A stretch of 64,000 nt of DNA from Alphaproteobacteria bacterium (GTDB lineage Bacteria; Myxococcota_A; UBA796; GCA-2862545), in contig JACKER010000013.1 of NCBI GenBank assembly GCA_020632925.1, forward strand, positions 124,001 through 188,000, in the 5' to 3' direction. Shown here piece by piece: positions 36,201 through 44,590 of the stretch; positions within the stretch are counted from its first letter, which is position 1; the number at the start of each line of letters is the position of its first letter. Below the pieces are notes generated by a model that searched no databases, had not been told where the DNA came from, and was given only the letters and a program-made list of their open reading frames with translations. The translations under genes and the position numbers were made by a program.

Positions 36201-37647
36201 CCCGACGATCACCGCCCTCGCGGAGGAGCACGGCCAGCGCTTGATCCCGGACTTCCCCGACGCCGAGGTCTCGCTCGCCACCGGTCGCGTGACCCCGCCG
36301 ACCCGGCCGCCGGAGGAGGTCGTGGCTCGCGTCGCGAGGCTCGTGGCGGCGTCGGGTGCACGGAGCCCGGGCCTGGTCTCGACCCATCCGTCGCTGTTCG
36401 TCCCGATCGCCCGTTGGCTCGAGGAGGAGGACCTGGGGGAGGTCTGGCGTTGGATGGGGCCGGTGTTCGTGGGCGCGGGCTACGGCCACCTCGAGGACGA
36501 GGTCCCCGCGGCCTACCTCGCGCGGTCGTTCGCCCACACGCACGACGCCGCCGACCGCTTCCAGCTCGAGCGCGGCTTCGAGGCGCTCTGGACCTCGGTG
36601 GCCGAGCGTCTGGCGGACGTCCGCGTGGGCACGGCGGTCGTGGGGTGTCGACGGAGCGAGCGGGGGGTGGAGCTCACGCTGCGCGGCCCGGGCGGCGAGC
36701 GGACGGAGCGCTTCGACCAGCTCGTCGTGGCCCATGCGCCCAGCGGCGCGGGCTGGCTCGACGCCGACGAGGAGGAGCGCGATCTCTTCGGTCGGGTGCG
36801 CCACCTGCGCTACGTGAGCGCGTTCGCGGAGGTGGACGGACTGCCAGAGGAGCTCCGCGAGCGCTGGTGCTTCGTCCCCGAGCACACGTCGGACGGACGC
36901 AGCCGCGGGCACGTCCTGTCCTTCGTCCAGCTCGACCGCCACCGTCCGATCGTGGGCTTCATCTGCTACGAAGGACCGAACGGGCCCGACGAGGCCGCTG
37001 TCCGCGAGGACTTCGCGCGACTCGGGGGGACGCTGCGGCGCGTGGTGCGCTGGCATCCGTGGTCCTACTTCCCGCACTTCTCCAGCGAGGACCTGGCCTC
37101 CGGAGTGCTCGACCGGTTCGAGGGTCTTCAGGGACGGCGCTCGACCTGGCACGCGTCGACCGCGCTGTCGTTCGAGCTGACCGAGTGCGCGGCGGCCTAC
37201 GCCGAGGCGCTCGCCGAGCGGATCGTGGCCCGGCCGGGCGCGTCCGTGCCCGTCGGTACGCCTTCTGCCGCAGCCCCCGAACCCGCCACGACCTTCGCCG
37301 CGTTCCGCCGGTTGGTGGACGCCGAGCGCGCCCGGGTCCTGGCCTGGCTCCAGGATCTCGTGCAGGAGGAGACGGGCGTGAGGCCCGGGCCGGAGGAGCC
37401 GCTGGCCGACGTGGGCGTGGACTCGCTGCGGGCGGCCGTCCTCCACCGACGTGTCGGTGAGGAGGCCGAGGTCGAGCTCGACCCGTCGCTGTTCTTCCAC
37501 GCCACCGCGCGTCAGCTCGCGGACCACCTGGTCGTCCGCGTCGTCGCGCCCGAGCTCGCGCTCGCGGTCGCCCCGGTCGAACCCGAGCCGGCGCTGGCCG
37601 CCGTCGACACCGCCACCGAAGACCTCCTCCGTCAGCTCGAGGCCTGA
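33235..37647 (+). CDS. fusion: fatty acyl-AMP ligase + catalase-like + FAD oxidoreductase + acyl carrier
   Basis: 1470 residues, ATG with AGGAGG four bases upstream. Residues 1-570 are an adenylate-forming domain: YTSGST (175), GYLRTGDLGF, GRLKDLIIVRGRN (~454) and catalytic Lys in RKTTSGKVQ (~553), closest to fatty acyl-AMP ligases. About 630-915 is a catalase-related haem domain: FRTGRVVPALLRHDN, then TFRYHSQTARHF and RYRLRDP, and a candidate haem-ligand Tyr in RSVLYEV. From 931 comes a Rossmann FAD domain (GAGASG, then IEREATVGGMC) of the amine oxidase/desaturase type. The end holds an acyl carrier domain with DVGVDSL (Ser1397). Activated fatty acyl is presumably loaded on the carrier and oxidised. 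A hydrolase-hotdog gene follows 3 bp later. Confidence 0.85.
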   Translation: MAPPVTDRYLELDPARPLFHFVGDDGRTERTLTAGQLAEASEALARGLVEQGLRPGDRVLLAHLPSLDVVVAVAAALRIGLIAAPVPPPNPADLERDLPRFAAMAHSCGAVAILSHRPYLRARAVAQARGMVRRLFGRARVYWPDLPWHATDQLRGTATLPTRVVRSGDVALLQYTSGSTATPRGVRITHGNLAHQLACNAEDLGLDAEARCVMWLPHFHDFGLISGICSVLAGNGSLTMLSPLTFLRRPESWIEALSRSRATHTAAPNFAYDLVVRKTTPARRAGWDLSALRVAMSAAEPVHDSVVRAFCDAFAISGMRAEAFCPAYGLAEHTVGVSVGGRGRLRVARRELEAGRVRPVEDDGPGSRTLVGCGRPSRDVVVRIVDPETRATLPAGRVGEIWVDSPSKADGYWGLPDLGGATFEARVADPTDGRGYLRTGDLGFLHEGEVYVTGRLKDLIIVRGRNLHPQDLEASVRWAHPSIRPGGVAAFSVERPGADEELVVLLETREPPSAADAERVATQVRRRLAADHQVACGTVLVGGPGVVRKTTSGKVQRRACRDAWQAGELTVHAVAGGREGVAEVPVVEEVAVDPRFDVDPAFRALIVRAARYLGSARGEKAPGGVGLRGELVCEPAPEVPPTALFRTGRVVPALLRHDNRTSEDDLAPDARVAGLRLLESERPDEPLLDLPLLTGRCFFHRTAADFLRYSVASPEEREASLRAEPHRIEAAWEGICLGGSYTTFRYHSQTARHFVADDGTSWFARYRLRDPARTDEVPPVDRGGQLFPPSGAPRPPGQEGSPTALRDELLARVAAGGVRYVLEVQLRRADEADEDELLDATRPWSEPWRSLGQLRLDTVLDPAIVAGLSLNPAVAPVGHGVVWARSATSSASIDHVRSVLYEVAAAARLGRPLPAELAAWLAPDEPPAQRIAVVGAGASGLTLARALERRGARVTVIEREATVGGMCRTEVIDGVTCDLGGHMIFRSLYPTITALAEEHGQRLIPDFPDAEVSLATGRVTPPTRPPEEVVARVARLVAASGARSPGLVSTHPSLFVPIARWLEEEDLGEVWRWMGPVFVGAGYGHLEDEVPAAYLARSFAHTHDAADRFQLERGFEALWTSVAERLADVRVGTAVVGCRRSERGVELTLRGPGGERTERFDQLVVAHAPSGAGWLDADEEERDLFGRVRHLRYVSAFAEVDGLPEELRERWCFVPEHTSDGRSRGHVLSFVQLDRHRPIVGFICYEGPNGPDEAAVREDFARLGGTLRRVVRWHPWSYFPHFSSEDLASGVLDRFEGLQGRRSTWHASTALSFELTECAAAYAEALAERIVARPGASVPVGTPSAAAPEPATTFAAFRRLVDAERARVLAWLQDLVQEETGVRPGPEEPLADVGVDSLRAAVLHRRVGEEAEVELDPSLFFHATARQLADHLVVRVVAPELALAVAPVEPEPALAAVDTATEDLLRQLEA

Positions 37648-37650
37648 CCC

Positions 37651-38886
37651 ATGCGCGCAGCCCACGTCGACGTCGACGGCACCCGTTGGCACCTGGTCCG
37701 AGGAGGACGGGGCGCACCCGTCCTGCTCCTCCACGGCTTCGCCGAGTTCTGGTACGCCTGGCGGCGGCAGCTCACCGCGCTGTCCGACGTCCTCGACCTG
37801 GTCGCGGTCGATCTGCCGGGCTGCAACCTGTCCGAGCCGCTCGGAACCCCGGAGGCCCACCGCGTCGACCTCGTCGCCGACCGCGTCGCGGCCCTCGTGC
37901 GGCAACTCTGGCCCGGGCGGCCGATCGCGATCGTCGGACACGACCTCGGGGCCGCGGTGGGCTGGGCGCTCGCTGCCCGGCACCCCGAGCTCGTCGAGCG
38001 ACTGGTGTCGATCCAGGCGTCGGCGCCCGGAGCGCTGGCGGCGGTCCGTCCCGACGTCGACGCGCTGACCGCCGCGCTGTTCGAAGGGCGCGAGACCACC
38101 CCCGCGGAGCGCGACGCCTACCGCCAGGCGTGGTCCAGGCCCGGCGCGCTCGAGCGGGCGTTCGCCTACCGCGGAGCCGAGCGCGACCCCGTGCAGCGGG
38201 TTCGCGCACCCGTGCTGGCCGTCCTCCCGGAAGGGGAGCCCGAGCCCGTGGAGCTCCGGGCGGCCGCGCGGGACCTGCGTCTCGCCCGCGTCACGGGTGG
38301 CGAGCGTGGCCCGCACCGCGAGGTCCCCGACGCCGTGAACGCGTTGCTGCGCGACTTCCTGGCGCCGGTCGTGATGGACCGGCCGGTGTTCGACGTGATC
38401 GCGGAGCGCGAGCGGTGGCGCCGCCGCCCGGACTACCGCTGCTTCCTGGCCTCGCCCGACAACCCGCGCGGGTTGCAGCTCGATCCGAACGTGGACGCGG
38501 GGCGGGTGTGGGTGCGGACGACCTTCGACCGCGACCTGTCCGGCATCGTCGGGCTCGCCCACTGCGGCATCGTCTTCACGGTGCTCGAGGGACTCATGGG
38601 CTGGCTCGTGATGAGCCACGCGGGCCGCCTCGGCGTGACGACGGACGCGGGCATCCGGAACCTCGCGCCCGTGCGGGTCGGCGTGCCCTACGAGCTCGAG
38701 GCCGTGCCCGACCCGGATCGACCGAACTCGGCCTCGCGCGTCCACGTGCTCGCCCGGATCTTCCCGGTCGGCGAGCCGGACCGCGTCTGCGCCGTCGCCC
38801 ACGCGCAGTTCTTCCTGCCGGCCCGCCGGCACGCCGAGTCGCTGCTCGGTCGTCGCCTCGACGAGAGCTCCGACCTGTTCGGGTGA
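37651..38886 (+). CDS. fusion: Asp-nucleophile alpha/beta-hydrolase + hotdog thioesterase-like domain
   Basis: 411 residues, starting 3 bp after the ligase fusion. Residues 1-235 are an alpha/beta-hydrolase: LLLHGFAEFWYAWR (oxyanion and Trp), and nucleophile elbow GHDLGAAVGWAL with Asp98, the epoxide hydrolase/haloalkane dehalogenase type, with a candidate His in GPHREVPD. Residues ~250-395 form a hotdog fold of PaaI/4HBT type (GLAHCGIVFTVLEGLMGWLV). The combination suggests opening of an epoxide or similar group and release of an acyl thioester made by the upstream enzyme. The stop abuts the stop of the convergent regulator (TGA|TCA). Confidence 0.8.
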   Translation: MRAAHVDVDGTRWHLVRGGRGAPVLLLHGFAEFWYAWRRQLTALSDVLDLVAVDLPGCNLSEPLGTPEAHRVDLVADRVAALVRQLWPGRPIAIVGHDLGAAVGWALAARHPELVERLVSIQASAPGALAAVRPDVDALTAALFEGRETTPAERDAYRQAWSRPGALERAFAYRGAERDPVQRVRAPVLAVLPEGEPEPVELRAAARDLRLARVTGGERGPHREVPDAVNALLRDFLAPVVMDRPVFDVIAERERWRRRPDYRCFLASPDNPRGLQLDPNVDAGRVWVRTTFDRDLSGIVGLAHCGIVFTVLEGLMGWLVMSHAGRLGVTTDAGIRNLAPVRVGVPYELEAVPDPDRPNSASRVHVLARIFPVGEPDRVCAVAHAQFFLPARRHAESLLGRRLDESSDLFG

Positions 38887-41800
38887 TCAGCCCCGGTAGT
38901 CGCTCGGCGCCACGCCGAAGTGGACCTTGAACGCCCGGGAGAACTGGCTCACCGACGAGAACCCGCACGCGTGCCCGATCTCGGAGATGTTCCCGGCCTT
39001 CGCGGTCAGCAGGCGCGCGGCGCGCTCGAGGCGCATCGTCCGGATCCAGGTGGAGGGCGCCTCTCCCGTGAGCTCCTTGAGCTGGCGGAACAGGTGCGAG
39101 CGGTCCTGGGCGACGGCGTCCGCCAGCGCCTCGACGGAGAACGTCGGATCCGCCATCCGCGCTTCGATCGCGGCGCGGACCTTGCGCAGGTAGCGCTCGT
39201 CGGCCGACAGGATCTCCTCGACGGGCTGCGCGGGTGCGGCCGCGAACCGTTCGCGGAGGCGGGCGCGCTGCGCGAGGAGCTGGCCGACGTGGGCGAGCAG
39301 GACCGACGACGAGAACGGCTTGGTCAGGTAGACGTCCGCCCCGCGCGTCACGCCTTCGACGTGGGCCTCCGCTGCCCCCCTCGCGGTCAGCAGGACCACG
39401 GGGAGCCAGTCCAGCAGCGGCTCGGCGCGGATCGCGCGGACCAGCCCGAAGCCGTCGAGCTCGGGCATCATGACGTCGCTGACGACGAGGTCGGGCAGCT
39501 CCTCGCGGGCGCGACGGAGCGCCTCGGCGCCGTCGGACGCCTCGATCACGCGGTACCGCGACGACAGGATCGAGCGGACCCAGCCGCGGAGCTCGTCCTC
39601 GTCGTCCACCACCAGCACGGTCACGCGGTCGCGCTCGTCCTCGGCCGGGCTCGGGGCTTCGGGCTCTTCCAGGGTCGCGGGCTCGGTCGGTTCCGCGAAC
39701 GGGAGGGGGGTGGCGCCGACGACGGGGAGGGTGACGGTGAACGTGGCGCCCTCGCCGGGGACGGAGCGCAGCGAGAGCGTCCCCCCGTGCCGCTCGGTGA
39801 GCTCGCGCGCGAGCGACAGGCCGATGCCGGTGCCGGCCTGCAGTGTGGAGGAGCCCGCGGAGCGGAACCGGTCGAAGAGGTGGGCCTGGTCCGCCAGGGG
39901 GATGCCGGGGCCCGAGTCCGTGACGTCGACGCGCACGCCGGGCCCGTCGACGGTCGCCGACAGGTGTACCCGGCCGCCCGCGGGCGTGAACTTCAGCGCG
40001 TTCCCGAGCAGGTTCACGAACACCTTCTCGAGCTCGCGAGCGTCGCAGGTCACGGCCACCACACCGTCGGGGAGGGAGACCTCCAGGGAAAGGTCGCGGC
40101 GCTCGGCGGTCGGCGCGAACTCCTCGGTCACCCGGCGCAGGAGCGCCACCAGGTCCCGCGGCTCCATCGCGAGCTCGAGCGCGCCGACGTCGATGCGGAC
40201 GAGGTCGAGGAGCTGGTCCACCAGGCTGCGCAGCCGACGAGCCGACCGCTCCGCGCGTCCCAGCGCCTCCGAGGCGGCGCTCGGCACCGCGCCCAGCCGT
40301 CCCAGGCGGACGTCCTCCAGCGGGCCCAGCACGAGGGTCAGCGGGGTCCGCAGCTCGTGGGACAGGTTCTCGAAGAACCGCGTCTTGAGCCGGTCGACCT
40401 CGCGGAGCTGCGCTGCCTGGGCCGCGATGGTCGCGCGCGCCTCCTCGGCCGCGGCCGTCTGGGTCGCGAGCGCGCGGGTCCGGCTGGTGACCAACGCCTC
40501 GAGCGCGAGCTCCCGCTGGTGTCCGGCGCGGATCCGGGCCCGCACGGCGAGCGCCACCAACCCGAGCAGGAGCCCGAGCAGCAGAGCGCGGAAGAGCCAC
40601 GTCTCGGTGAACGTCGGTGGGACGGAGAGCCGCACCGACGCCTCGGGTCCCGGCGTCCCGGGCGGGGTCGCGCGGACCCGGAACGTGTAGTCGCCGGGCG
40701 GCAGCTCCGTGAACCAGGCGGTCCGTCGGTCGCCGGCCGGGATCCAGTCGCTCGACAAGCCGTCCACGGAGGTCCAGAAGCGCGTGCGCTCCGGCGCGTG
40801 GAACGCGAGCGCGCTGTAGGTCAGACCGAACGTCCGGCGTTCGGGCTCCAGGACCAGCCCTCCCGGCAGCACCGCGAGCGCGCTCCCTCCGACCTCCAGG
40901 TCCTCGATCACCACCGGCGGGGGCGTCGAGGGTCGGTAGGCCGCCGGATCGACGTGCACCACGCCCGCCTGGGTCGCGAACCAGATCGTGCCGTCCGTCG
41001 CGCGGACCCCGGACCGGTGGACGCCGCCGTTGGCCTCCCGATCCGCCATGCCGTCGCGCTGATCGAAGCGGTCGACGAGGACGTGTGCCCCGCCGTCGCG
41101 GGCGAAGCCCGAGAGCTCGTCGAGCGAGATCCGGAACAGACCGCGGTTGGTGCTGCCCCAGACCGCGCCCCGACCGTCGGCGACGAGGGCGTGCACGCAG
41201 TGATCGGGCAGCCCCTCCTCGCGCGACAACGTCCGTCCGGGCGTCGGGTGGGCGGGGTCGACGATCGCGAACAGGCCGTGGTCCTCGGTCCCCACCCAGA
41301 GGACACCGTCCGGGGCTGCCCACAACGAGCGCACGGCGTCGGACGGGAAACCCTCGGACCGACCGTAACGCTCGACGCGGTCGCCCACGATCTTCGCCAC
41401 ACCCTCCCCGTTCGTGCCGAGCCAGAGCGTGCCGTCGGCGGCTTCGAGCACCGCCCGCACCGTCGCCTCCGGCATCCCCGGGGGCGCCCAGCTCCTCCAC
41501 CCGTCCGGCCCGCGCCGCCACACGCCGTCGCGGGTCCCGGCGAGGAGCGTGCCGTCCGCGAGCTCCTCGAGGGCACGCACGCTGGTCGGACCGAGGCCTT
41601 CGGGCACCCAGTCGCCGTCGGGGGCCTGGCGGAAGACACCGTTGTCCTGGGTCCCGATCCACAGCTCACCGCTGCGGGTCTCGAGCACCGAGGTCACGTT
41701 GCGGTCCGGCCCGTCGTCGGCGAACACGACCTCCGCCCGGTCGCCGCGCACGCGGTCCAACCCGCCGCGCTGGGTGCCGACCCACACGCCCCCGGAGGCG

Positions 41801-42861
41801 GACGCCGCCAGCGCGTAGGCGTTGGCGTGGCTCAGGCCCTCGGCGGTCCCGACCGTGTGGACGAGCGCGGGCGCGAACCGGTGCAGCCCGTCGTCGCCCG
41901 TGGCCACGAACACACCGCCCTGACCGTCCTCGACCAGGGCGTTGAGCCCGAGCCGCGCCGGATCGGCCCGCCAGGCGACCGTGCCCTCCCGCAGCAACGA
42001 GGTCCGCGTGATCGTCCAGTCGCCGGCGGTCACCCGGTGGAACGGGGCGCGGTCCTCGTCCTCCGGATCGACGAGCTGGGCCTGCCCCGCCCTCCAGCGG
42101 AACAGGCCGTCCTGGGTGCCGATCAGGGCGCTGCCTTCACCGTCGGGGCGCGCGAACAGCGCGGGCGCCGTCCAGGGGTGACCGTCGACGAGCAGCGGCT
42201 CGACCGAGCCGTGGACGATCCGCGCGGGTCCACCGTCCGTCCCGAGCCAGATCGTGCCGTCGTCCCCGACCGCCAGGCCGCGCACGAGGTCGGCCGGGAG
42301 CCCGTCGGCGTGGGTCCACCAGCGGATCCCGTCGGCCACCACCCGGGCGACGCCGCGGTCCGTGCCGACCCACACCGCGTCCCCGTCGAGCGCCAGCGCG
42401 CCGACGGCCGCCGTCCACGTCGGTCCGAACGGGACGATTGCGTCGCCCTCCAGGCGTCCGATCCCCTCCGGCGCCGCCGCCCACACCTCGCCCGTCGGAC
42501 CGACCGTCACCACGGGCAGGAGCCGGCTCACGAGCGCGTGCTGCCACGTCCCCGCTTCCGGCACGTAGCGACCCACCTCGCCCGACTCCGTCGTGAAGAC
42601 CACCGCGCCGTCGGGCGCGCCCCGCACCGACAGGAAGCGGTTCGCGGTGAGCCCGGGGGTGGTCTCGACCGAGTAGACGACGAACCGGGTCCCGTCGAAG
42701 CGCACCAGGCCGTCGAAGGTCGCGGCCCACAGGTACCCGGTCCGATCGACCGCCACCTCGTTGATCGAGGCGACCGGGAGCCCCTCCTCGACACCCCAGC
42801 GGCTGTGCACCAGGGGCTCCGCGGCGAGGCAGGGCGACGACATCGTCAGCAGCGGGATCAT
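38887..42861 (-). CDS. hybrid two-component system sensor-regulator (propeller, HisKA, REC, AraC HTH)
   Basis: About 1324 residues. A signal peptide is followed by two seven-bladed-type Reg_prop propellers (repeats such as GYLWAATFDGLVRFDG and GTLWLGTNGEGVAKI), a Y_Y_Y domain (PPGDYTFRVRA), one transmembrane helix (~775), HisKA with FFENLSHELRTPLTLVLG, an HATPase domain (NLLGNALKFTP, GTGIGLSLA), a receiver domain (VVDDEDE, SDVMMPELDG, KPF) and a C-terminal AraC-type HTH. This one-protein architecture is best known from Bacteroidetes sugar-sensing systems. The start may be ATG 42861 or GTG 42867; neither has a close ribosome site. Ligand and targets are unknown; the adjacent lipid and polyamine-like loci are candidates. 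Confidence 0.92.
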   Translation of the reverse strand: MIPLLTMSSPCLAAEPLVHSRWGVEEGLPVASINEVAVDRTGYLWAATFDGLVRFDGTRFVVYSVETTPGLTANRFLSVRGAPDGAVVFTTESGEVGRYVPEAGTWQHALVSRLLPVVTVGPTGEVWAAAPEGIGRLEGDAIVPFGPTWTAAVGALALDGDAVWVGTDRGVARVVADGIRWWTHADGLPADLVRGLAVGDDGTIWLGTDGGPARIVHGSVEPLLVDGHPWTAPALFARPDGEGSALIGTQDGLFRWRAGQAQLVDPEDEDRAPFHRVTAGDWTITRTSLLREGTVAWRADPARLGLNALVEDGQGGVFVATGDDGLHRFAPALVHTVGTAEGLSHANAYALAASASGGVWVGTQRGGLDRVRGDRAEVVFADDGPDRNVTSVLETRSGELWIGTQDNGVFRQAPDGDWVPEGLGPTSVRALEELADGTLLAGTRDGVWRRGPDGWRSWAPPGMPEATVRAVLEAADGTLWLGTNGEGVAKIVGDRVERYGRSEGFPSDAVRSLWAAPDGVLWVGTEDHGLFAIVDPAHPTPGRTLSREEGLPDHCVHALVADGRGAVWGSTNRGLFRISLDELSGFARDGGAHVLVDRFDQRDGMADREANGGVHRSGVRATDGTIWFATQAGVVHVDPAAYRPSTPPPVVIEDLEVGGSALAVLPGGLVLEPERRTFGLTYSALAFHAPERTRFWTSVDGLSSDWIPAGDRRTAWFTELPPGDYTFRVRATPPGTPGPEASVRLSVPPTFTETWLFRALLLGLLLGLVALAVRARIRAGHQRELALEALVTSRTRALATQTAAAEEARATIAAQAAQLREVDRLKTRFFENLSHELRTPLTLVLGPLEDVRLGRLGAVPSAASEALGRAERSARRLRSLVDQLLDLVRIDVGALELAMEPRDLVALLRRVTEEFAPTAERRDLSLEVSLPDGVVAVTCDARELEKVFVNLLGNALKFTPAGGRVHLSATVDGPGVRVDVTDSGPGIPLADQAHLFDRFRSAGSSTLQAGTGIGLSLARELTERHGGTLSLRSVPGEGATFTVTLPVVGATPLPFAEPTEPATLEEPEAPSPAEDERDRVTVLVVDDEDELRGWVRSILSSRYRVIEASDGAEALRRAREELPDLVVSDVMMPELDGFGLVRAIRAEPLLDWLPVVLLTARGAAEAHVEGVTRGADVYLTKPFSSSVLLAHVGQLLAQRARLRERFAAAPAQPVEEILSADERYLRKVRAAIEARMADPTFSVEALADAVAQDRSHLFRQLKELTGEAPSTWIRTMRLERAARLLTAKAGNISEIGHACGFSSVSQFSRAFKVHFGVAPSDYRG

Positions 42862-42998
42862 GGGCACGCGGGTCGGGGGAGGCCTCCTTACCGTGGCGTT
42901 GCGCAGAGAGCCTGCAACGCCCGGGCAACACCGGGCAACGCCATGCCAAACGGGGGCTGCGAGCGACGGATACCACCGGCCACGAAGGTGGGGTGCAC

Positions 42999-43862
42999 AT
43001 GGACTTCCTCGGGACCCAGTGGACGGCGGAGCTGTACGGTTGCGACGCGGCGACGCTCGACGACGTCGACCGCATCACTGCGCTGATGCTCGGCGCCGCC
43101 GAGGTCGCGCGGGCCACGATCGTCGACAGCCGCTTCCACCGGTTCGCGCCGCACGGCGTGTCGGGCGTGGTCGTGATCGCGGAGTCCCACCTCGCGATCC
43201 ACACCTGGCCCGAGCACGGCTACGCGGCGCTCGACGTGTTCTCCTGCGGCGCGACGCTGCTCGCGGACGCGGCGTTCCGCTACCTCGCGGACCGCCTCGG
43301 TGCGGCGCACATCGACGCCGTCCGCCAGCGCCGGGGCGCGCCGCACCGCATCCACGCCCTGTCGCGTCCCGACGCCCCACCCGATCGCGCCGAGCGCCTG
43401 AACGAGCCCCGTCCGCTCGAGGTCGCGGACCAGGTGTACCGGCTGGACGGTGTCGTCGACCCGGCACGCGGCGACGCGCTGGAGGAGGGGGACGTGGCGG
43501 TGGCCTGGGAGAGCGTGCTCGACCGGGTGGTGCCGGTGGTGGAGCGCCTGTGGCCCTGGTGGCGCTTCGAGCGCTCGGACCGGCCCGTCGTCCACCGCGA
43601 CCGCCCCGGAGCGTCTCCCCGCGCCGGGCGAGGTGCGGGCGACCTGACCGTCCGGGTCGCACTCGGCGACGGCTTCGAAGGCGGCGGCACCCGCTTCGAC
43701 CGCTGGGGCCTGACCGTGGGCGCCGATGGCTCGGTGCCCCCCGGCTCGGCCCTCGTCTTCCCGAGCGGGCTCGCGCACGCCCACACCGACCTGCCCGTGA
43801 CCTCCGGCCTCCGCGCGACGATGTGCGGAGCGCTCGTGGGCGCGACCCGAGGAGCCCCATGA
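42999..43862 (+). CDS. fusion: S-adenosylmethionine decarboxylase (SpeD) + 2OG-Fe(II) oxygenase-like domain
   Basis: 287 residues. The first ~120 are a bacterial SpeD: AESHLAIHTWPEHGYAALDV and FSCG give Ser63 (pyruvoyl precursor after Glu62), His68 and Cys83, the same three positions as in the well-studied Thermotoga enzyme. SpeD makes decarboxylated AdoMet, the aminopropyl donor. The C-terminal half resembles prolyl-hydroxylase-type 2OG-Fe(II) oxygenases: His199-x-Asp201 in VHRDRPG, ALGDGFEGGGTRF, His260 or His262 and Arg272 in PSGLAHAH...SGLR. ATG 42999 follows a GGTGGGG site. Its stop overlaps the SpeE-like start (ATGA). A hydroxylated aminopropyl product is inferred. Confidence 0.85.
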   Translation: MDFLGTQWTAELYGCDAATLDDVDRITALMLGAAEVARATIVDSRFHRFAPHGVSGVVVIAESHLAIHTWPEHGYAALDVFSCGATLLADAAFRYLADRLGAAHIDAVRQRRGAPHRIHALSRPDAPPDRAERLNEPRPLEVADQVYRLDGVVDPARGDALEEGDVAVAWESVLDRVVPVVERLWPWWRFERSDRPVVHRDRPGASPRAGRGAGDLTVRVALGDGFEGGGTRFDRWGLTVGADGSVPPGSALVFPSGLAHAHTDLPVTSGLRATMCGALVGATRGAP

Positions 43863-44590
43863 CCGACGTCCTGAGCACCGTGCTGTACGCCACCGGCGGC
43901 GTGATGGAGATCGCCGTCACGCAGCGCCTGGTGGAGCGGCGCTCCCGCTACCAGGAGATCGTCGTGGTCGACACCGAGGAGCACGGCCGGTGCCTCGTCA
44001 TCGACGGCGTCATGCAGACCGCGTCCACCGACCACACGATGTACGACGACGCCATCCTGGCGCGCCTGCGGCCCGAGGACCGCGACGTGCTCATCGTGGG
44101 CGGCGGCGACGGCTACGTGGCGCGGCGGGTGCGCGAGCGCGCGCCGGGTGCCCGGGTCACCGTGGTCGACATCGACGAGGACGTGGTGGAGATCGCGTCG
44201 ACCTGGCTGAACCCGGGCTTCGTGGACGATCCCGGCACGGTCGTCCACGTCGGGGACGGTGTCGCCTTCGCCCGTTCCTGCGCCCCCCGCAGCTACGACG
44301 GCGTGGTCCTCGATCTCACGGACATCCCGCTCGATCCTGCACTCTCCGAGGACGTGACCGACCTCTACGTCCGGATGTTGGACGCGGTCGGTCCGCTGGT
44401 CCGGCCCGGGGGGTGGCTGTCGATGCAGGGCGGGCCGTCGGAGGTACCGCCCGGCGAGGTGGACGTGGCCACGGTCGTCGGCGAGCTCGTGGGGGCGCGG
44501 CTCGACGATCTGGTGCGGGACGACGTGGTGCTCCCGAGCTACGGCGAGGGCAACGCGTTCTTCCATGGGACGCTGCGGCAGACCACGTGA
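43859..44590 (+). CDS. speE: spermidine synthase-like aminopropyltransferase
   Basis: 243 residues, ATG overlapping the upstream stop. Motifs of the family: SRYQEIVVVD, CLVIDGVMQTAS, VGGGDG, VVDIDE, VGDGVAF and VVLDLTD. These bind decarboxylated AdoMet and transfer its aminopropyl group to an amine. The substrate-contacting DExxYHE segment of typical SpeE reads DHTMYDD here, and the loop after the catalytic Asp (DLTDIPLDP) differs, so the acceptor may not be putrescine. It sits between the SpeD fusion and the GNAT-like gene, both with overlapping start/stop codons. Confidence 0.85.
   Translation: MTDVLSTVLYATGGVMEIAVTQRLVERRSRYQEIVVVDTEEHGRCLVIDGVMQTASTDHTMYDDAILARLRPEDRDVLIVGGGDGYVARRVRERAPGARVTVVDIDEDVVEIASTWLNPGFVDDPGTVVHVGDGVAFARSCAPRSYDGVVLDLTDIPLDPALSEDVTDLYVRMLDAVGPLVRPGGWLSMQGGPSEVPPGEVDVATVVGELVGARLDDLVRDDVVLPSYGEGNAFFHGTLRQTT

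Noticed and set aside
32170..38832. A 2220-residue minus-strand open frame across the ligase fusion
   Set aside because: It is antisense to a gene with clear domains and is rich in Arg, His and Gly as expected of GC-rich antisense frames. Only its C-terminal 303 residues (the GNAT-like gene) have protein-like sequence.
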